Assembly (NCBI RefSeq): GCF_000813965.1
Contig: NZ_JWLI01000005.1
Coordinates: forward strand, 124,001 to 188,000
Origin: Leisingera sp. ANG-M7
GTDB taxonomy: Bacteria; Pseudomonadota; Alphaproteobacteria; Rhodobacterales; Rhodobacteraceae
DNA: 64,000 bases
Direction: 5' to 3'
The notes beneath the pieces were generated by a model. The model saw only the letters and a list, made by a program, of their open reading frames with translations. It had not been told where the DNA came from and did not search any database. A program made the translations under genes and the position numbers. Shown one piece after another: positions 35,522 through 43,494 of this stretch. The first letter of the stretch is position 1; each line of letters starts with the position of its first letter.

Positions 35522-36235
35522 TCAGCTTTCGCCGCCTACGGTAAGTGTCACCCTGTCTCCGGCAAACCAAGTTCGGCCGAACTCTACAGGGTGCCCCTGC
35601 GGATCTGCGTTGATGCCTGTGGTGCGTAGGATCGGGCTGCCTTCTGCGATCTTGAGATGCAAAGCTTGGGTCGCTGTTGCCAGCTTGGCGGTGATCCGGG
35701 TTTCTATCCTTGTGTAATCCTCCACGCCGCAATGCCTGAGCGCGGCTGTGACCGACGATTGTTCCTGCAATGCCTCTAGGATGGTGGGGAAGCGGTAAGC
35801 CGGGAAGATGCTCTGGAACAGTGCAACCGGCTGGCTGTCCGCAAGTGACAGGCCGTCATAGACATGTACGAGGCTGCCCGGATCAAGCTGCAGCGCATTG
35901 GCCTCGCGCGGAGAAGCTGCCCGTGTTTCCAGTGTCAGTATCCGTTTGGCCGGGCTGCGCCCTTCGCGGGTCAGGTTCTGGTGGAACCGCACCCGCTTTC
36001 CGATCGGATAATCCGTTGGTTTGGCGGCCACAAAAACTCCGGCGCCGCGGCGCGAATAGACCAATCCCTGTTCCGCCATTTCCGACAACGCCCGGCGAAC
36101 CGTGTGCCGGTTCACCCCGAAGCGCGCTGACAGCTGCGCTTCGGCGGGAAGCTTACCGCCGGTTTCATACCGGCCTTGCGCGATGTCGTCGGTCAGGGCG
36201 ATAGCGATGGACTTCCAAACGGGAGTACGGGCCAT
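35522..36235 (-). CDS. phnF: PhnF, GntR/HutC-family phosphonate regulator
   Basis: A 237-residue repressor. The winged helix is at residues 8-72 (KLPAEAQLSARFGVNRHTVRRALSEMAEQGLVYSRRGAGVFV), with a UTRA ligand-binding domain from about 90 on. It is divergent from phnG and separated by 107 bases, the usual place for the regulator of a C-P lyase operon. It probably senses a phosphonate or a pathway intermediate. Confidence 0.9.
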   Translation of the reverse strand: MARTPVWKSIAIALTDDIAQGRYETGGKLPAEAQLSARFGVNRHTVRRALSEMAEQGLVYSRRGAGVFVAAKPTDYPIGKRVRFHQNLTREGRSPAKRILTLETRAASPREANALQLDPGSLVHVYDGLSLADSQPVALFQSIFPAYRFPTILEALQEQSSVTAALRHCGVEDYTRIETRITAKLATATQALHLKIAEGSPILRTTGINADPQGHPVEFGRTWFAGDRVTLTVGGES

Positions 36236-36262
36236 GTCACGGAACTTTCACAAATCTGGGAT
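36234..36262 (+). promoter_or_regulatory. Pho-box-like tandem repeat upstream of phnG
   Basis: Three units in 11-base steps: ATGTCAC, four bases, CTTTCAC, AAAT, CTGGGAT. They match the CTGTCAY-N4-CTGTCAY pattern of PhoB sites imperfectly; the better 18-base half agrees at 14 positions. It touches the phnF start codon, so PhoB could activate phnG and block phnF. Confidence 0.5.
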
Positions 36263-36291
36263 TGCACCGGAGAAGGTGACTCGGGTAGTAT

Positions 36292-36322
36292 TTGTATAGT
36301 TGTATATATATTGCCGACAACT
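36292..36322. promoter_or_regulatory. Candidate PhnF operator
   Basis: TTGTATA occurs twice (36292-36298 and 36300-36306), and AGTTGT (36298-36303) is mirrored by ACAACT (36317-36322). The A/T-rich core overlaps the likely -10 region before phnG. Confidence 0.4.
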
Positions 36323-36342
36323 TTGCCAAGAGGCTTAGACAA

Positions 36343-36795
36343 ATGAACACCAATTTTTCTGCAGAAGACCGCAAGGGCTGGATGAGCCTTCTGGCCTCTG
36401 CTGAAGAAGCCCGGCTGACTGAGCTGTGGCAAGATTATGGGTTGGACCCGGATTTTGAGTTCCTCCGCGCTCCCGAAGTTGGCGGAATCATGGTCCGCGG
36501 CCGAATGGGCAGTACTGGTGCCCCTTTCAATGCGGGTGAAATGACCGTCACCCGATGCGCACTGTCACTTGCGGACGGCACTGTCGGCCATGGCTATGTG
36601 CAGGGCCGCTGCAAGGCGAAGGCGGAGATTGCAGCCAAGATTGATGCGCTGATGCAGACAGGTGCTGCTGAAGCCTTGAATGAGGCTGTGCTGGTGCCTC
36701 TCGCGCAAGCGCGGCAGGCGCAGAAAACGGCCCGCGCGTCCAAGGCTGCGGCAACAAAGGTTGAGTTCTTTACGATGGTGCGGGGGGAGGATTGA
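36343..36795 (+). CDS. phnG: C-P lyase core subunit PhnG
   Basis: A 150-residue component of the PhnGHIJ complex. With PhnI, PhnH and PhnL it joins methylphosphonate to the ribose of ATP, releasing adenine. FNAGEMTVTRCALSLADGTVGHGYVQGRCKAKAEIAA is the family signature. AAGAGG lies 9 bases before the ATG at 36343; the TTG at 36292 lies in the regulatory region. It overlaps phnH by one base (TGATG). Confidence 0.94.
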   Translation: MNTNFSAEDRKGWMSLLASAEEARLTELWQDYGLDPDFEFLRAPEVGGIMVRGRMGSTGAPFNAGEMTVTRCALSLADGTVGHGYVQGRCKAKAEIAAKIDALMQTGAAEALNEAVLVPLAQARQAQKTARASKAAATKVEFFTMVRGED

Positions 36796-37379
36796 TGGAT
36801 CAGCAATCCCGGAACACTGTTTTCGCAGGCGGTTTCAGCAACCCGCCAGTTGCTTCCGCGCATGCTTTCCGAGCGGCGATGAACGCGATGGCCCGCCCCG
36901 GACAAGTGCAGAAAATCGCAGGCGCAACACCACCGGAAGGGATTTCGGTGGCTGCAGGAAGCCTGTTACTGACCTTGTGCGACCCGGAAACCGGCGTATT
37001 TCTGGCGCCTGATGTGGACAGCGAGGCCTTGCGCGGCTGGCTGGCTTTCCACACAGGCGCGCCGATTGTTGCCGCTGAGTTGGCGGATTTTGCCTTAGGG
37101 GGATGGCAGCAGTTGCAGCCGCTCAACCGCTTTCGCATCGGAACCGCGGAGTATCCTGACCGCTCGGCCACGCTGATTGTCGAGATGCACCGCCTGGATG
37201 TGCCGAATGCGATGCTGAGCGGTCCGGGGGTCAAAGACACGGCTCGCATGCAGGTGCCCGAACTTGCAGCGCTTCAAGCTAACGCAGCCTTGTATCCGCT
37301 TGGGAGGGACTTCTTCTTCACTTCAGGATCGCAGGTTGCGGGTTTGCCGCGGTCCACTCAAGTCATTGCGGAGGCCTAG
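36795..37379 (+). CDS. phnH: C-P lyase core subunit PhnH
   Basis: A 194-residue C-P lyase complex protein. VFAGGFSNPPVASAHAFRAAMNAMARPGQ is the conserved N-terminal part, and RFRIGTAEYPDRSATLIVEM and GREFFF-like GRDFFFTSG follow. It has a PLP-transferase-like fold without the cofactor lysine, as is known for PhnH. GGGGGGAGG precedes the ATG. Confidence 0.94.
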   Translation: MDQQSRNTVFAGGFSNPPVASAHAFRAAMNAMARPGQVQKIAGATPPEGISVAAGSLLLTLCDPETGVFLAPDVDSEALRGWLAFHTGAPIVAAELADFALGGWQQLQPLNRFRIGTAEYPDRSATLIVEMHRLDVPNAMLSGPGVKDTARMQVPELAALQANAALYPLGRDFFFTSGSQVAGLPRSTQVIAEA

Positions 37380-37382
37380 GCG

Positions 37383-38483
37383 ATGTATGTTGCAGTTAAG
37401 GGTGGCGAGCGCGCCATTGAAAATGCCCATGCCTGGCTGGCCGAAGAACGCCGGGGTGACACTGGTGTCGCGGAGCTTTCTCTTGTTCAGATCCGCGAGC
37501 AGCTGAGCCTTGCAGTAAACCGGGTGATGGCTGAAGGATCCTTGTATGATCCCGATCTTGCCGCTCTGGCAATCAAACAGGCGCGAGGTGATCTGATTGA
37601 GGCCATTTTCCTGGTTCGCGCCTACCGCACTACTCTGCCGCGGTTCGGCTCCTCAAGGCCGGTGGAAACCAGGGAGATGGCCTGTGACCGGCGGATTTCG
37701 GCGACTTTTAAGGATGCGCCGGGCGGCCAGGTGCTAGGGCCAACATTCGACTACACTCACCGTTTGCTGGATTTCAAACTTGCCGCCGAAGGAGACGTTC
37801 CCGAAGTACCGGCTGCCGATCCGCGCATGCAAACCACGCCGCACATCACGTCCTTTCTGCAGGGGGAGGACATCATCGAGCGTGAGCCATTTTCGGACGA
37901 TGTGCCGGGCGATCTGACACGCGAGCCGATGGTGTTTCCCGCAAGCAGGGCAGTGCGTCTGCAATCGCTGACCCGTGGCGACGAGGGGTTTATCCTCGGC
38001 ATGGCTTACTCCACCCAACGCGGATATGCGCGTAATCATGCCTTTGTCGGAGAGCTGCGTATCGGCACTGTGCCAGTGGAGATGGAAATTCCGGAACTCG
38101 GCTTTTGCATCGAGATTGGCGAGGTGGAGCTGACCGAATGCGAGACGGTGAACCAGTTCAAGGGGTCCAAAACAGTGCCGCCGCAGTTCACCCGCGGCTA
38201 TGGCCTGGTTTTTGGCCAGTCCGAGCGCAAATCGATCGCCATGGCGTTGGTAGACAGGGCGCTGCGCTGGGAAGAACTGGGAGAGGACAACCTGGGGGCA
38301 CCTGCGCAGGATGAGGAGTTCGTCCTGAGCCACTCAGACAATATCCAAGCTACTGGATTTCTGGAGCACATCAAGCTGCCGCATTACGTGGATTTTCAGT
38401 CTGAGCTGGAACTGGTCCGCAAGCTGCGCCGTGAAGCCGCGGAACTGGCTGAAACGCTGGCGTCAAGGGAGGCTGCGGAATGA
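37383..38483 (+). CDS. phnI: C-P lyase core subunit PhnI
   Basis: A 366-residue subunit, the nucleosidase-like part that removes adenine and links phosphonate to ribose 5'-triphosphate together with PhnG/H/L. YVAVKGGERAIENAHAWLAEERRGD at the start and the C-terminal LSHSDNIQATGFLEHIKLPHYVDFQSEL are signature sequences. The stop overlaps an ATG at 38480, not phnJ, which begins 232 bases later. Confidence 0.95.
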   Translation: MYVAVKGGERAIENAHAWLAEERRGDTGVAELSLVQIREQLSLAVNRVMAEGSLYDPDLAALAIKQARGDLIEAIFLVRAYRTTLPRFGSSRPVETREMACDRRISATFKDAPGGQVLGPTFDYTHRLLDFKLAAEGDVPEVPAADPRMQTTPHITSFLQGEDIIEREPFSDDVPGDLTREPMVFPASRAVRLQSLTRGDEGFILGMAYSTQRGYARNHAFVGELRIGTVPVEMEIPELGFCIEIGEVELTECETVNQFKGSKTVPPQFTRGYGLVFGQSERKSIAMALVDRALRWEELGEDNLGAPAQDEEFVLSHSDNIQATGFLEHIKLPHYVDFQSELELVRKLRREAAELAETLASREAAE

Positions 38484-38719
38484 GTTCAGTCGCAACCTCC
38501 GCCTCCGTCGCCGCCACCATCGCAACTGTCATGTCCAACGAAACCCAATGCCCCGCCAGCATCGGAACTGCTTGTTCTGCGAGGGGTGGTTTTGCGCGTT
38601 GGCGTGCGAATGATTTGAACGACTACGAAAACCGCAAAGGCGAAAAGCAGAATGGCGATGACAGGAATGTCTTGCAAAGCCGATGCTCTTTCAGTTGGGC
38701 GGCAAAGGAAAAGCCATGA
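38480..38719 (+). CDS. Possible small ORF linking phnI and phnJ
   Basis: A 79-residue frame that begins in an ATGA overlap with phnI and ends in an ATGA overlap with phnJ, which would couple translation across the gap. The product starts Ser/Ala/Thr-rich, ends polar and lysine-rich, and resembles nothing I know. Base composition is A-richer than in its neighbours. Either this frame or the opposite one at 38486-38677 may be the real gene, or neither. Confidence 0.35.
   Translation: MSSVATSASVAATIATVMSNETQCPASIGTACSARGGFARWRANDLNDYENRKGEKQNGDDRNVLQSRCSFSWAAKEKP
38486..38677 (-). CDS. Possible small membrane protein antisense to the phnI-phnJ gap
   Basis: 63 residues from a TTG behind AAAGAG: one strong hydrophobic helix (DIPVIAILLFAFAVFVVVQ), a basic stretch (RTPTRKTTPRR) and a Gly/Asp/Cys tail (HDSCDGGGDGGGGCD). 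Small single-helix proteins with such Cys-Gly tails are common in Alphaproteobacteria, so the frame looks protein-like. It fits almost exactly in the insert between the two phn genes. Confidence 0.45.
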   Translation of the reverse strand: MQDIPVIAILLFAFAVFVVVQIIRTPTRKTTPRRTSSSDAGGALGFVGHDSCDGGGDGGGGCD

Positions 38720-39573
38720 GCGATTACAACTTCGCATATCTGGACGAGCAGACCAAGCGGATGATCCGCCGGTCAATCCTGAAGGGGTTGGCGGTGCCGG
38801 GCTATCAAGTGCCCTTTGCCAGCCGCGAGATGCCGATGCCCTATGGCTGGGGCACCGGCGGCGTTCAAGTCTCGGCCGCCACGCTGACCCCGGACGACAC
38901 GCTGAAAGTGATCGACCAGGGTGCCGATGACACCACTAACGCGGTCTCGATCCGAAAGTTTTTTGAAAAGACTGCCGGTGTTGACACTACAGAAGAGACG
39001 GCGGAAGCCAGCGTCATTCAGACCCGTCATAGGATCCCCGAAGCAGAACTGACCGAGGATCAGATCCTTGTCTATCAGGTGCCGATCCCGGAGCCGCTGC
39101 GCTTTTTGGAGCCGCGCGAGACCGAGACCCGCAAGATGCATGCGCTTGAGGAGTACGGGCTGATGCATGTGAAGCTGTATGAGGATATCAGCCAGCACGG
39201 CGCCATTGCCACGGCTTATGCCTATCCGGTCAAGGTTGAGGGGCGCTATGTAATGGACCCTTCGCCGATTCCCAAATTCGACAACCCCAAGATGGAAATG
39301 GCGGCAATCCAGCTGTTCGGCGCGGGCCGGGAACAGCGTATTTATGCGCTGCCGCCCTATACTCAGGTCGTCTCGCTGGACTTTGAGGATTATCCGTTTG
39401 AGGCCAGCAAGGCTGATCATCCCTGTGATCTCTGCGGGGCAGAGGACAGCTACTTGGACGAGGTAATTCTGGATGATGCTGGCAGTCGGATGTTTGTTTG
39501 CTCGGATACTGATTACTGCCGGTCGCGGTGCGAAGCGGGCCATTCTGGCCGTCTGGGTGAGGAGGCCGCGTGA
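38716..39573 (+). CDS. phnJ: Alpha-D-ribose 1-methylphosphonate 5-phosphate C-P lyase
   Basis: The radical-SAM enzyme that breaks the C-P bond and gives methane (from methylphosphonate) and 5-phosphoribosyl 1,2-cyclic phosphate. Its 285 residues start YNFAYLDEQTKRMIRR. The cysteine pattern Cx2Cx21Cx5C (CDLC ... VCSDTDYC) matches the known cluster and thiyl-radical cysteines of PhnJ. AAAGGA precedes the ATG. It overlaps phnK by one base. Confidence 0.96.
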   Translation: MSDYNFAYLDEQTKRMIRRSILKGLAVPGYQVPFASREMPMPYGWGTGGVQVSAATLTPDDTLKVIDQGADDTTNAVSIRKFFEKTAGVDTTEETAEASVIQTRHRIPEAELTEDQILVYQVPIPEPLRFLEPRETETRKMHALEEYGLMHVKLYEDISQHGAIATAYAYPVKVEGRYVMDPSPIPKFDNPKMEMAAIQLFGAGREQRIYALPPYTQVVSLDFEDYPFEASKADHPCDLCGAEDSYLDEVILDDAGSRMFVCSDTDYCRSRCEAGHSGRLGEEAA

Positions 39574-40343
39574 TGACACCATTGCTGCAAGTGAAAAACA
39601 TCAAGAAATTTTACGGCTCACGGATCGGCTGCACGGATGTGACGTTTGATTTGTACCCTGGCGAAGTCATGGGGATTGTCGGTGAAAGCGGCTCGGGGAA
39701 ATCGACACTGCTGAACAGCCTAGCGGGCCACCTGGCACCGGATTGTGGTGAGGTCGTCTTTGACACACGCGCGGACGGGCCGGTGGACACAGTAACCATG
39801 TCCGAAGCAGAACGGCGTATGCTGTCGCGTACAGACTGGGCCTTTGTCCACCAGCACGCCCGCGACGGTTTGCGGATGTCGGTTTCTGCTGGCGGCAACA
39901 TCGGCGAACGGCTGATGGCTGTGGGAGACCGCCATTATGGATCGATCCGGGAACGGGCGGCTGACTGGCTAGGGCGGGTTGAGATCAGCGAGAACCGGAT
40001 TGACGATCGCCCATCCGCGTTCTCTGGCGGCATGCAGCAGCGTCTGCAGATTGCCCGCAACCTGGTCACAGGCCCGCGGCTGGTCTTCATGGACGAACCG
40101 ACCGGCGGGCTGGATGTCTCTGTCCAGGCGCGCCTTCTTGACCTCTTGCGCGGGCTGGTGCGGGAAATGGGGCTGAGCGCCATTATCGTCACCCATGATC
40201 TGGCCGTGGTGCGGCTGCTGGCCGACCGGCTGATGGTTATGAAAGATGGCCGTGTGGTGGAAACCGGGCTTACCGACCAGGTGCTGGACGATCCCCAGCA
40301 CAGCTATACCCAGCTGCTGGTTTCCAGCGTCCTGCAAGTCTGA
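39573..40343 (+). CDS. phnK: PhnK, ABC-type ATPase of the C-P lyase complex
   Basis: A 256-residue ABC protein: Walker A GESGSGKST, signature FSGGMQQRLQIARNL, Walker B LVFMDEPTGGLD. PhnK binds the PhnGHIJ core rather than a membrane permease, and no permease is encoded here. The start is at 39573 (TGATG with phnJ), with a GTG at 39570 as alternative. Confidence 0.94.
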   Translation: MTPLLQVKNIKKFYGSRIGCTDVTFDLYPGEVMGIVGESGSGKSTLLNSLAGHLAPDCGEVVFDTRADGPVDTVTMSEAERRMLSRTDWAFVHQHARDGLRMSVSAGGNIGERLMAVGDRHYGSIRERAADWLGRVEISENRIDDRPSAFSGGMQQRLQIARNLVTGPRLVFMDEPTGGLDVSVQARLLDLLRGLVREMGLSAIIVTHDLAVVRLLADRLMVMKDGRVVETGLTDQVLDDPQHSYTQLLVSSVLQV

Positions 40344-40353
40344 GGTTAAGGCC

Positions 40354-41037
40354 ATGATTGAACTGAACAATGTGAGCAAGAGCTTCATCTTGCATAACCA
40401 GGGTAGCGCAGTGATCCCGGTGATGCAAAACGCAACACTTTGCGTGAAACCCGGAGAATGTGTCGGGCTGACCGGAGTATCCGGTGCGGGTAAATCCACG
40501 CTGATGCGGGTGATCTACGGCAACTATCTGGCTGCCTCTGGCAGTGTGGTGGTTGGCGGTGTCGATGTGGCCAAGGCGGAGCCGCGCGAAATCCTAGCGC
40601 TGCGCCGCGAAACCCTGGGATATGTCAGCCAGTTCTTGCGTGTCGTTCCGCGGGTGCCGACTTTGGATGTCGTAGCTGAACCCTTGCTGGCGGTTGGAAC
40701 TCCAGTGGGTCAAGCTCGTGACAAGGCGGCCTCTTTGCTGGCACAGCTCAACATCCCGGAACCGCTTTGGGGCCTTAGCCCAACGACTTTTTCCGGCGGA
40801 GAACAGCAGCGGGTGAATATAGCCCGAGGCTTTGCCTACGATTATCCTGCGATGCTGCTGGATGAGCCAACGGCCAGCCTTGATGCGCAAAACCGCACTA
40901 CTGTTCTGGGCCTGATCGATACCGCCAAGGCACGGGGGGCGGCCATTATCGGCATTTTCCATGATGAGGCCGCCCGAGAAACAGTATGCGACTGTTTCGT
41001 GGATGTCTCGGATTTTTCACCAAAGGCCATGGCATGA
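40354..41037 (+). CDS. phnL: PhnL, ABC-type protein of the C-P lyase system
   Basis: A 227-residue ABC ATPase with Walker A GVSGAGKST, signature FSGGEQQRVNIARGF and Walker B MLLDEPTASLD. PhnL is required with PhnG/H/I for the first nucleosidase-type step. It starts 10 bases after phnK and overlaps phnN by 4 bases. Confidence 0.94.
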   Translation: MIELNNVSKSFILHNQGSAVIPVMQNATLCVKPGECVGLTGVSGAGKSTLMRVIYGNYLAASGSVVVGGVDVAKAEPREILALRRETLGYVSQFLRVVPRVPTLDVVAEPLLAVGTPVGQARDKAASLLAQLNIPEPLWGLSPTTFSGGEQQRVNIARGFAYDYPAMLLDEPTASLDAQNRTTVLGLIDTAKARGAAIIGIFHDEAARETVCDCFVDVSDFSPKAMA

Positions 41038-41594
41038 GCAGGGAGGCCCAAAAAGGTCCGGTTATTGCAGTGGTTGGGCCGTCTGGTGTTGGAAAGGACA
41101 GCCTCATGTCCGCTCTAGCTGTTTCAGGCCCGCAACTGCGGCTGATGCGCAGGGTGATTACTAGAGCGCCCGAAGCCGGTGGCGAAGACTACCAGGCCGT
41201 ATCTAAAGACGAGTTCTCCGCCCTTGCCGAAGCCGGAGTCTTTTCGCTGCATTGGCATGCGCATGGGCTCCACTATGGAATCCCGCGGGACATCGAGACC
41301 CTGCGTGAAGGAGCTGGTGGTGTGCTGGTAAACTTGTCCCGTGCGGTGTTGCTGGAGGCTCAGGAAAAGTTCGGCCACTTCATTGTGCTTTCGGTGACTG
41401 CGCGCCCGCAGGTGCTGGCCGAGCGCCTTGCTGCCCGCGGCAGGGAGAGCGAAGATGAAGTGCAGCGGCGTCTGGCCCGCGCGATGAAGCCGCTGCCTGC
41501 AGGCTTGCGCCGGGTCCATCAGGTCGACAACAGCGGACCGTTGAGTGCTGCGGTGAACGCTGCGCTGGCTGTTCTTCAGCCGGAGAGTGCATAG
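41034..41594 (+). CDS. phnN: Ribose 1,5-bisphosphate phosphokinase
   Basis: Phosphorylates ribose 1,5-bisphosphate to PRPP, the exit of the C-P lyase pathway. Its 186 residues form a guanylate-kinase-like P-loop protein, with GPSGVGKDSLM at the start. The start at 41034 makes an ATGA overlap with phnL. Its last 19 bases overlap the end of the convergent DUF1045 gene. Confidence 0.92.
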   Translation: MSREAQKGPVIAVVGPSGVGKDSLMSALAVSGPQLRLMRRVITRAPEAGGEDYQAVSKDEFSALAEAGVFSLHWHAHGLHYGIPRDIETLREGAGGVLVNLSRAVLLEAQEKFGHFIVLSVTARPQVLAERLAARGRESEDEVQRRLARAMKPLPAGLRRVHQVDNSGPLSAAVNAALAVLQPESA

Positions 41595-42259
41595 CGATGG
41601 ATGAGGTGAAACCTGCCATCCGTCGCTTCGCCCACCAGCGCCAGGTCGCGGATCACAAAGGGCGCAGGCAACAATGGGATCAGGTGCTCATTCAGTGCGG
41701 CCTCCACGGCGGGCAGTTCTGGTTTGGGCAGCTTTCCCGTCAGGGTAATGTGAAAGCGGAACTGACTGAGAACATACGGGTAGCCCCAGCGAGTGAGGTT
41801 CTCATCCTGCTCCGGCGTCAGGCCAGCAGCGCGGCGGCGGTCCAGATCTGCCGCGGGCAGCGGCGCTCGAAACATGTCGAATTCAGTCACGCAATTTTCC
41901 GCAAGGCTGTTCAATGCAGCCTCGTCTCCGGTTGGGCGCAAAGCGAGAAGACGGCCAAGGCGGGCCAAGTGAAGGCCTTCCAGCCAAACAGGCTTCTGCG
42001 AAGATGCAAAGGTTTTGCAGGCGGCTTCAAGCGCTGCTTGTGTGCGCCCTTCGGCCAGGTGCATTGGCGGTTTCATCGTTGCGTGCAGCCCATACTTTCG
42101 CGGCGCTTCAGTGAATGCGCCAATGCCCAGCCCTGCAATGTCGGGATGGGGCAGGTAAGTGCCCGTCTCCATGTCCCAGCCTAGCCAGCTGGCCGCAAAC
42201 CGGCTCCATTCCGCATCGGCGGGCGGGGCGTAATAGATAGCGTATCGCGTGAATGTCAC
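41576..42259 (-). CDS. DUF1045 phosphonate-cluster protein, 2H phosphoesterase-like
   Basis: A 227-residue protein with two HxT motifs, GLHATMKPP (about residue 58) and FRFHITLTGK (about 170), the double-histidine signature of 2H phosphoesterases, which open cyclic phosphates. DUF1045 proteins occur next to phn genes. phnP, which opens 5-phosphoribosyl 1,2-cyclic phosphate, is absent here, so this protein may do that step; this is an inference. It starts with GTG behind GGAGG, 50 bases from divergent phnM. Confidence 0.82.
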   Translation of the reverse strand: MTFTRYAIYYAPPADAEWSRFAASWLGWDMETGTYLPHPDIAGLGIGAFTEAPRKYGLHATMKPPMHLAEGRTQAALEAACKTFASSQKPVWLEGLHLARLGRLLALRPTGDEAALNSLAENCVTEFDMFRAPLPAADLDRRRAAGLTPEQDENLTRWGYPYVLSQFRFHITLTGKLPKPELPAVEAALNEHLIPLLPAPFVIRDLALVGEATDGRFHLIHRYALSG

Positions 42260-42309
42260 ATTGGCCTCCTAAACGTGGCCTTCCATAGCTCGAAAGATGT
42301 GAAGCTCAG

Positions 42310-43452
42310 ATGACAGAAGAGATGATCCTTGCCAATGCTGCTTTGGTTCTTCCGGGCGAGATCCGGACCGGTAGCGTGAAAGTTACACGCGGTGTGATAG
42401 CCGACATTTCCGGTGGAGCATCGGTTCCCGCGGGCGCAATAGATTGCCAAGGGGATTTCGTTAGCCCTGGCCTGGTGGAACTGCATACGGATAACCTTGA
42501 ACGCCATATTCAGCCGCGTCCTAAGGTGGACTGGCCGCATGCCAGCGCCATTATTGCTCATGACACGGAGCTCGCGGGCACCGGCATCACGACAGTGTTT
42601 GACGCTATGCGCGTGGGATCGATCAGCCGCCGGGAAAGCCGCTATGGCGCGTATGCAAGGCAACTGGCATCTGAGCTTCTGGAACTGCGTACTGCAAACG
42701 CTCTGAAAATCTCGCATTTCCTGCACCTTCGGGCGGAGGTCTGCACTGATACGCTGGTGGAGGAACTGAATGCCTTCGGAGAAGACGATCGGGTCGGGCT
42801 GGTCTCTCTCATGGATCACACGCCGGGCCAGCGCCAGTTTCGCGACCTCTCCAAGCTGGAGCAGTATCTAAAAGGCAAACACGGGTTTGATGATGCCGCT
42901 TTTCAGTCGCATGTTGCGCATCTGAGGGAGCTGCAGGAAACTTATGGCGCGTTGCATGAAGCGGCGGCTGTTGCCGCGGCCAAACGATTTGGTGCTGTGC
43001 TGGCGAGCCACGACGACACAACCGCAGCTCAGGTGGCGGTGTCCGCAGGCCATGGGATCCGCTTAGCTGAATTTCCAACGACGGTCGAGGCCGCGCAGGC
43101 ATGCCGTTTGCAAGGCATCAAAGTCATGATGGGAGCACCAAACCTGATACGCGGCGAATCGCATTCAGGCAACGTTGCCGCGCATGAATTGGCGGACCTG
43201 GAACTGCTGGACATTCTTTCGTCTGACTATGTGCCTGCCGCGCTGTTAATGTCTGCAGTAAAATTGGGAGAGCTATGGGGGGATTTGGCGCGAGGATTGG
43301 GCACTGTTACCCATGCACCCGCTGCTGCGGTCGGGCTAGTTGACCGCGGGCGGCTGGAAGTAGGTAAACGTGCTGACCTGATCCGGTTCAGCATGCTGGC
43401 GGGAGCACCTGCTTTGCGAGGTGTCTGGGCGCGCGGTATGCGGGTAGCTTAG
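42310..43452 (+). CDS. phnM: Alpha-D-ribose 1-methylphosphonate 5-triphosphate diphosphatase
   Basis: An amidohydrolase-fold enzyme that removes pyrophosphate from the ribosyl-phosphonate triphosphate to give the PhnJ substrate. Its 380 residues include the metal-site motif ELHTDNLERHIQPRPKVDWPH near residue 57, SLMDHTPGQRQF and the late ASHDDTT. Separated from phnN by the oppositely oriented DUF1045 gene, so it has its own promoter. Confidence 0.94.
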   Translation: MTEEMILANAALVLPGEIRTGSVKVTRGVIADISGGASVPAGAIDCQGDFVSPGLVELHTDNLERHIQPRPKVDWPHASAIIAHDTELAGTGITTVFDAMRVGSISRRESRYGAYARQLASELLELRTANALKISHFLHLRAEVCTDTLVEELNAFGEDDRVGLVSLMDHTPGQRQFRDLSKLEQYLKGKHGFDDAAFQSHVAHLRELQETYGALHEAAAVAAAKRFGAVLASHDDTTAAQVAVSAGHGIRLAEFPTTVEAAQACRLQGIKVMMGAPNLIRGESHSGNVAAHELADLELLDILSSDYVPAALLMSAVKLGELWGDLARGLGTVTHAPAAAVGLVDRGRLEVGKRADLIRFSMLAGAPALRGVWARGMRVA

Positions 43453-43474
43453 ATGAGTTAAGCCAGAGTTCGGT

Positions 43475-43494
43475 GCCGGCCGCATTCAGCCGGC
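43475..43494. terminator. GC-rich hairpin between phnM and the glycan operon
   Basis: GCCGGC (43475-43480) and GCCGGC (43489-43494) pair around an 8-base loop at the end of two convergent genes. There is no T run, so termination here is uncertain. Confidence 0.4.
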
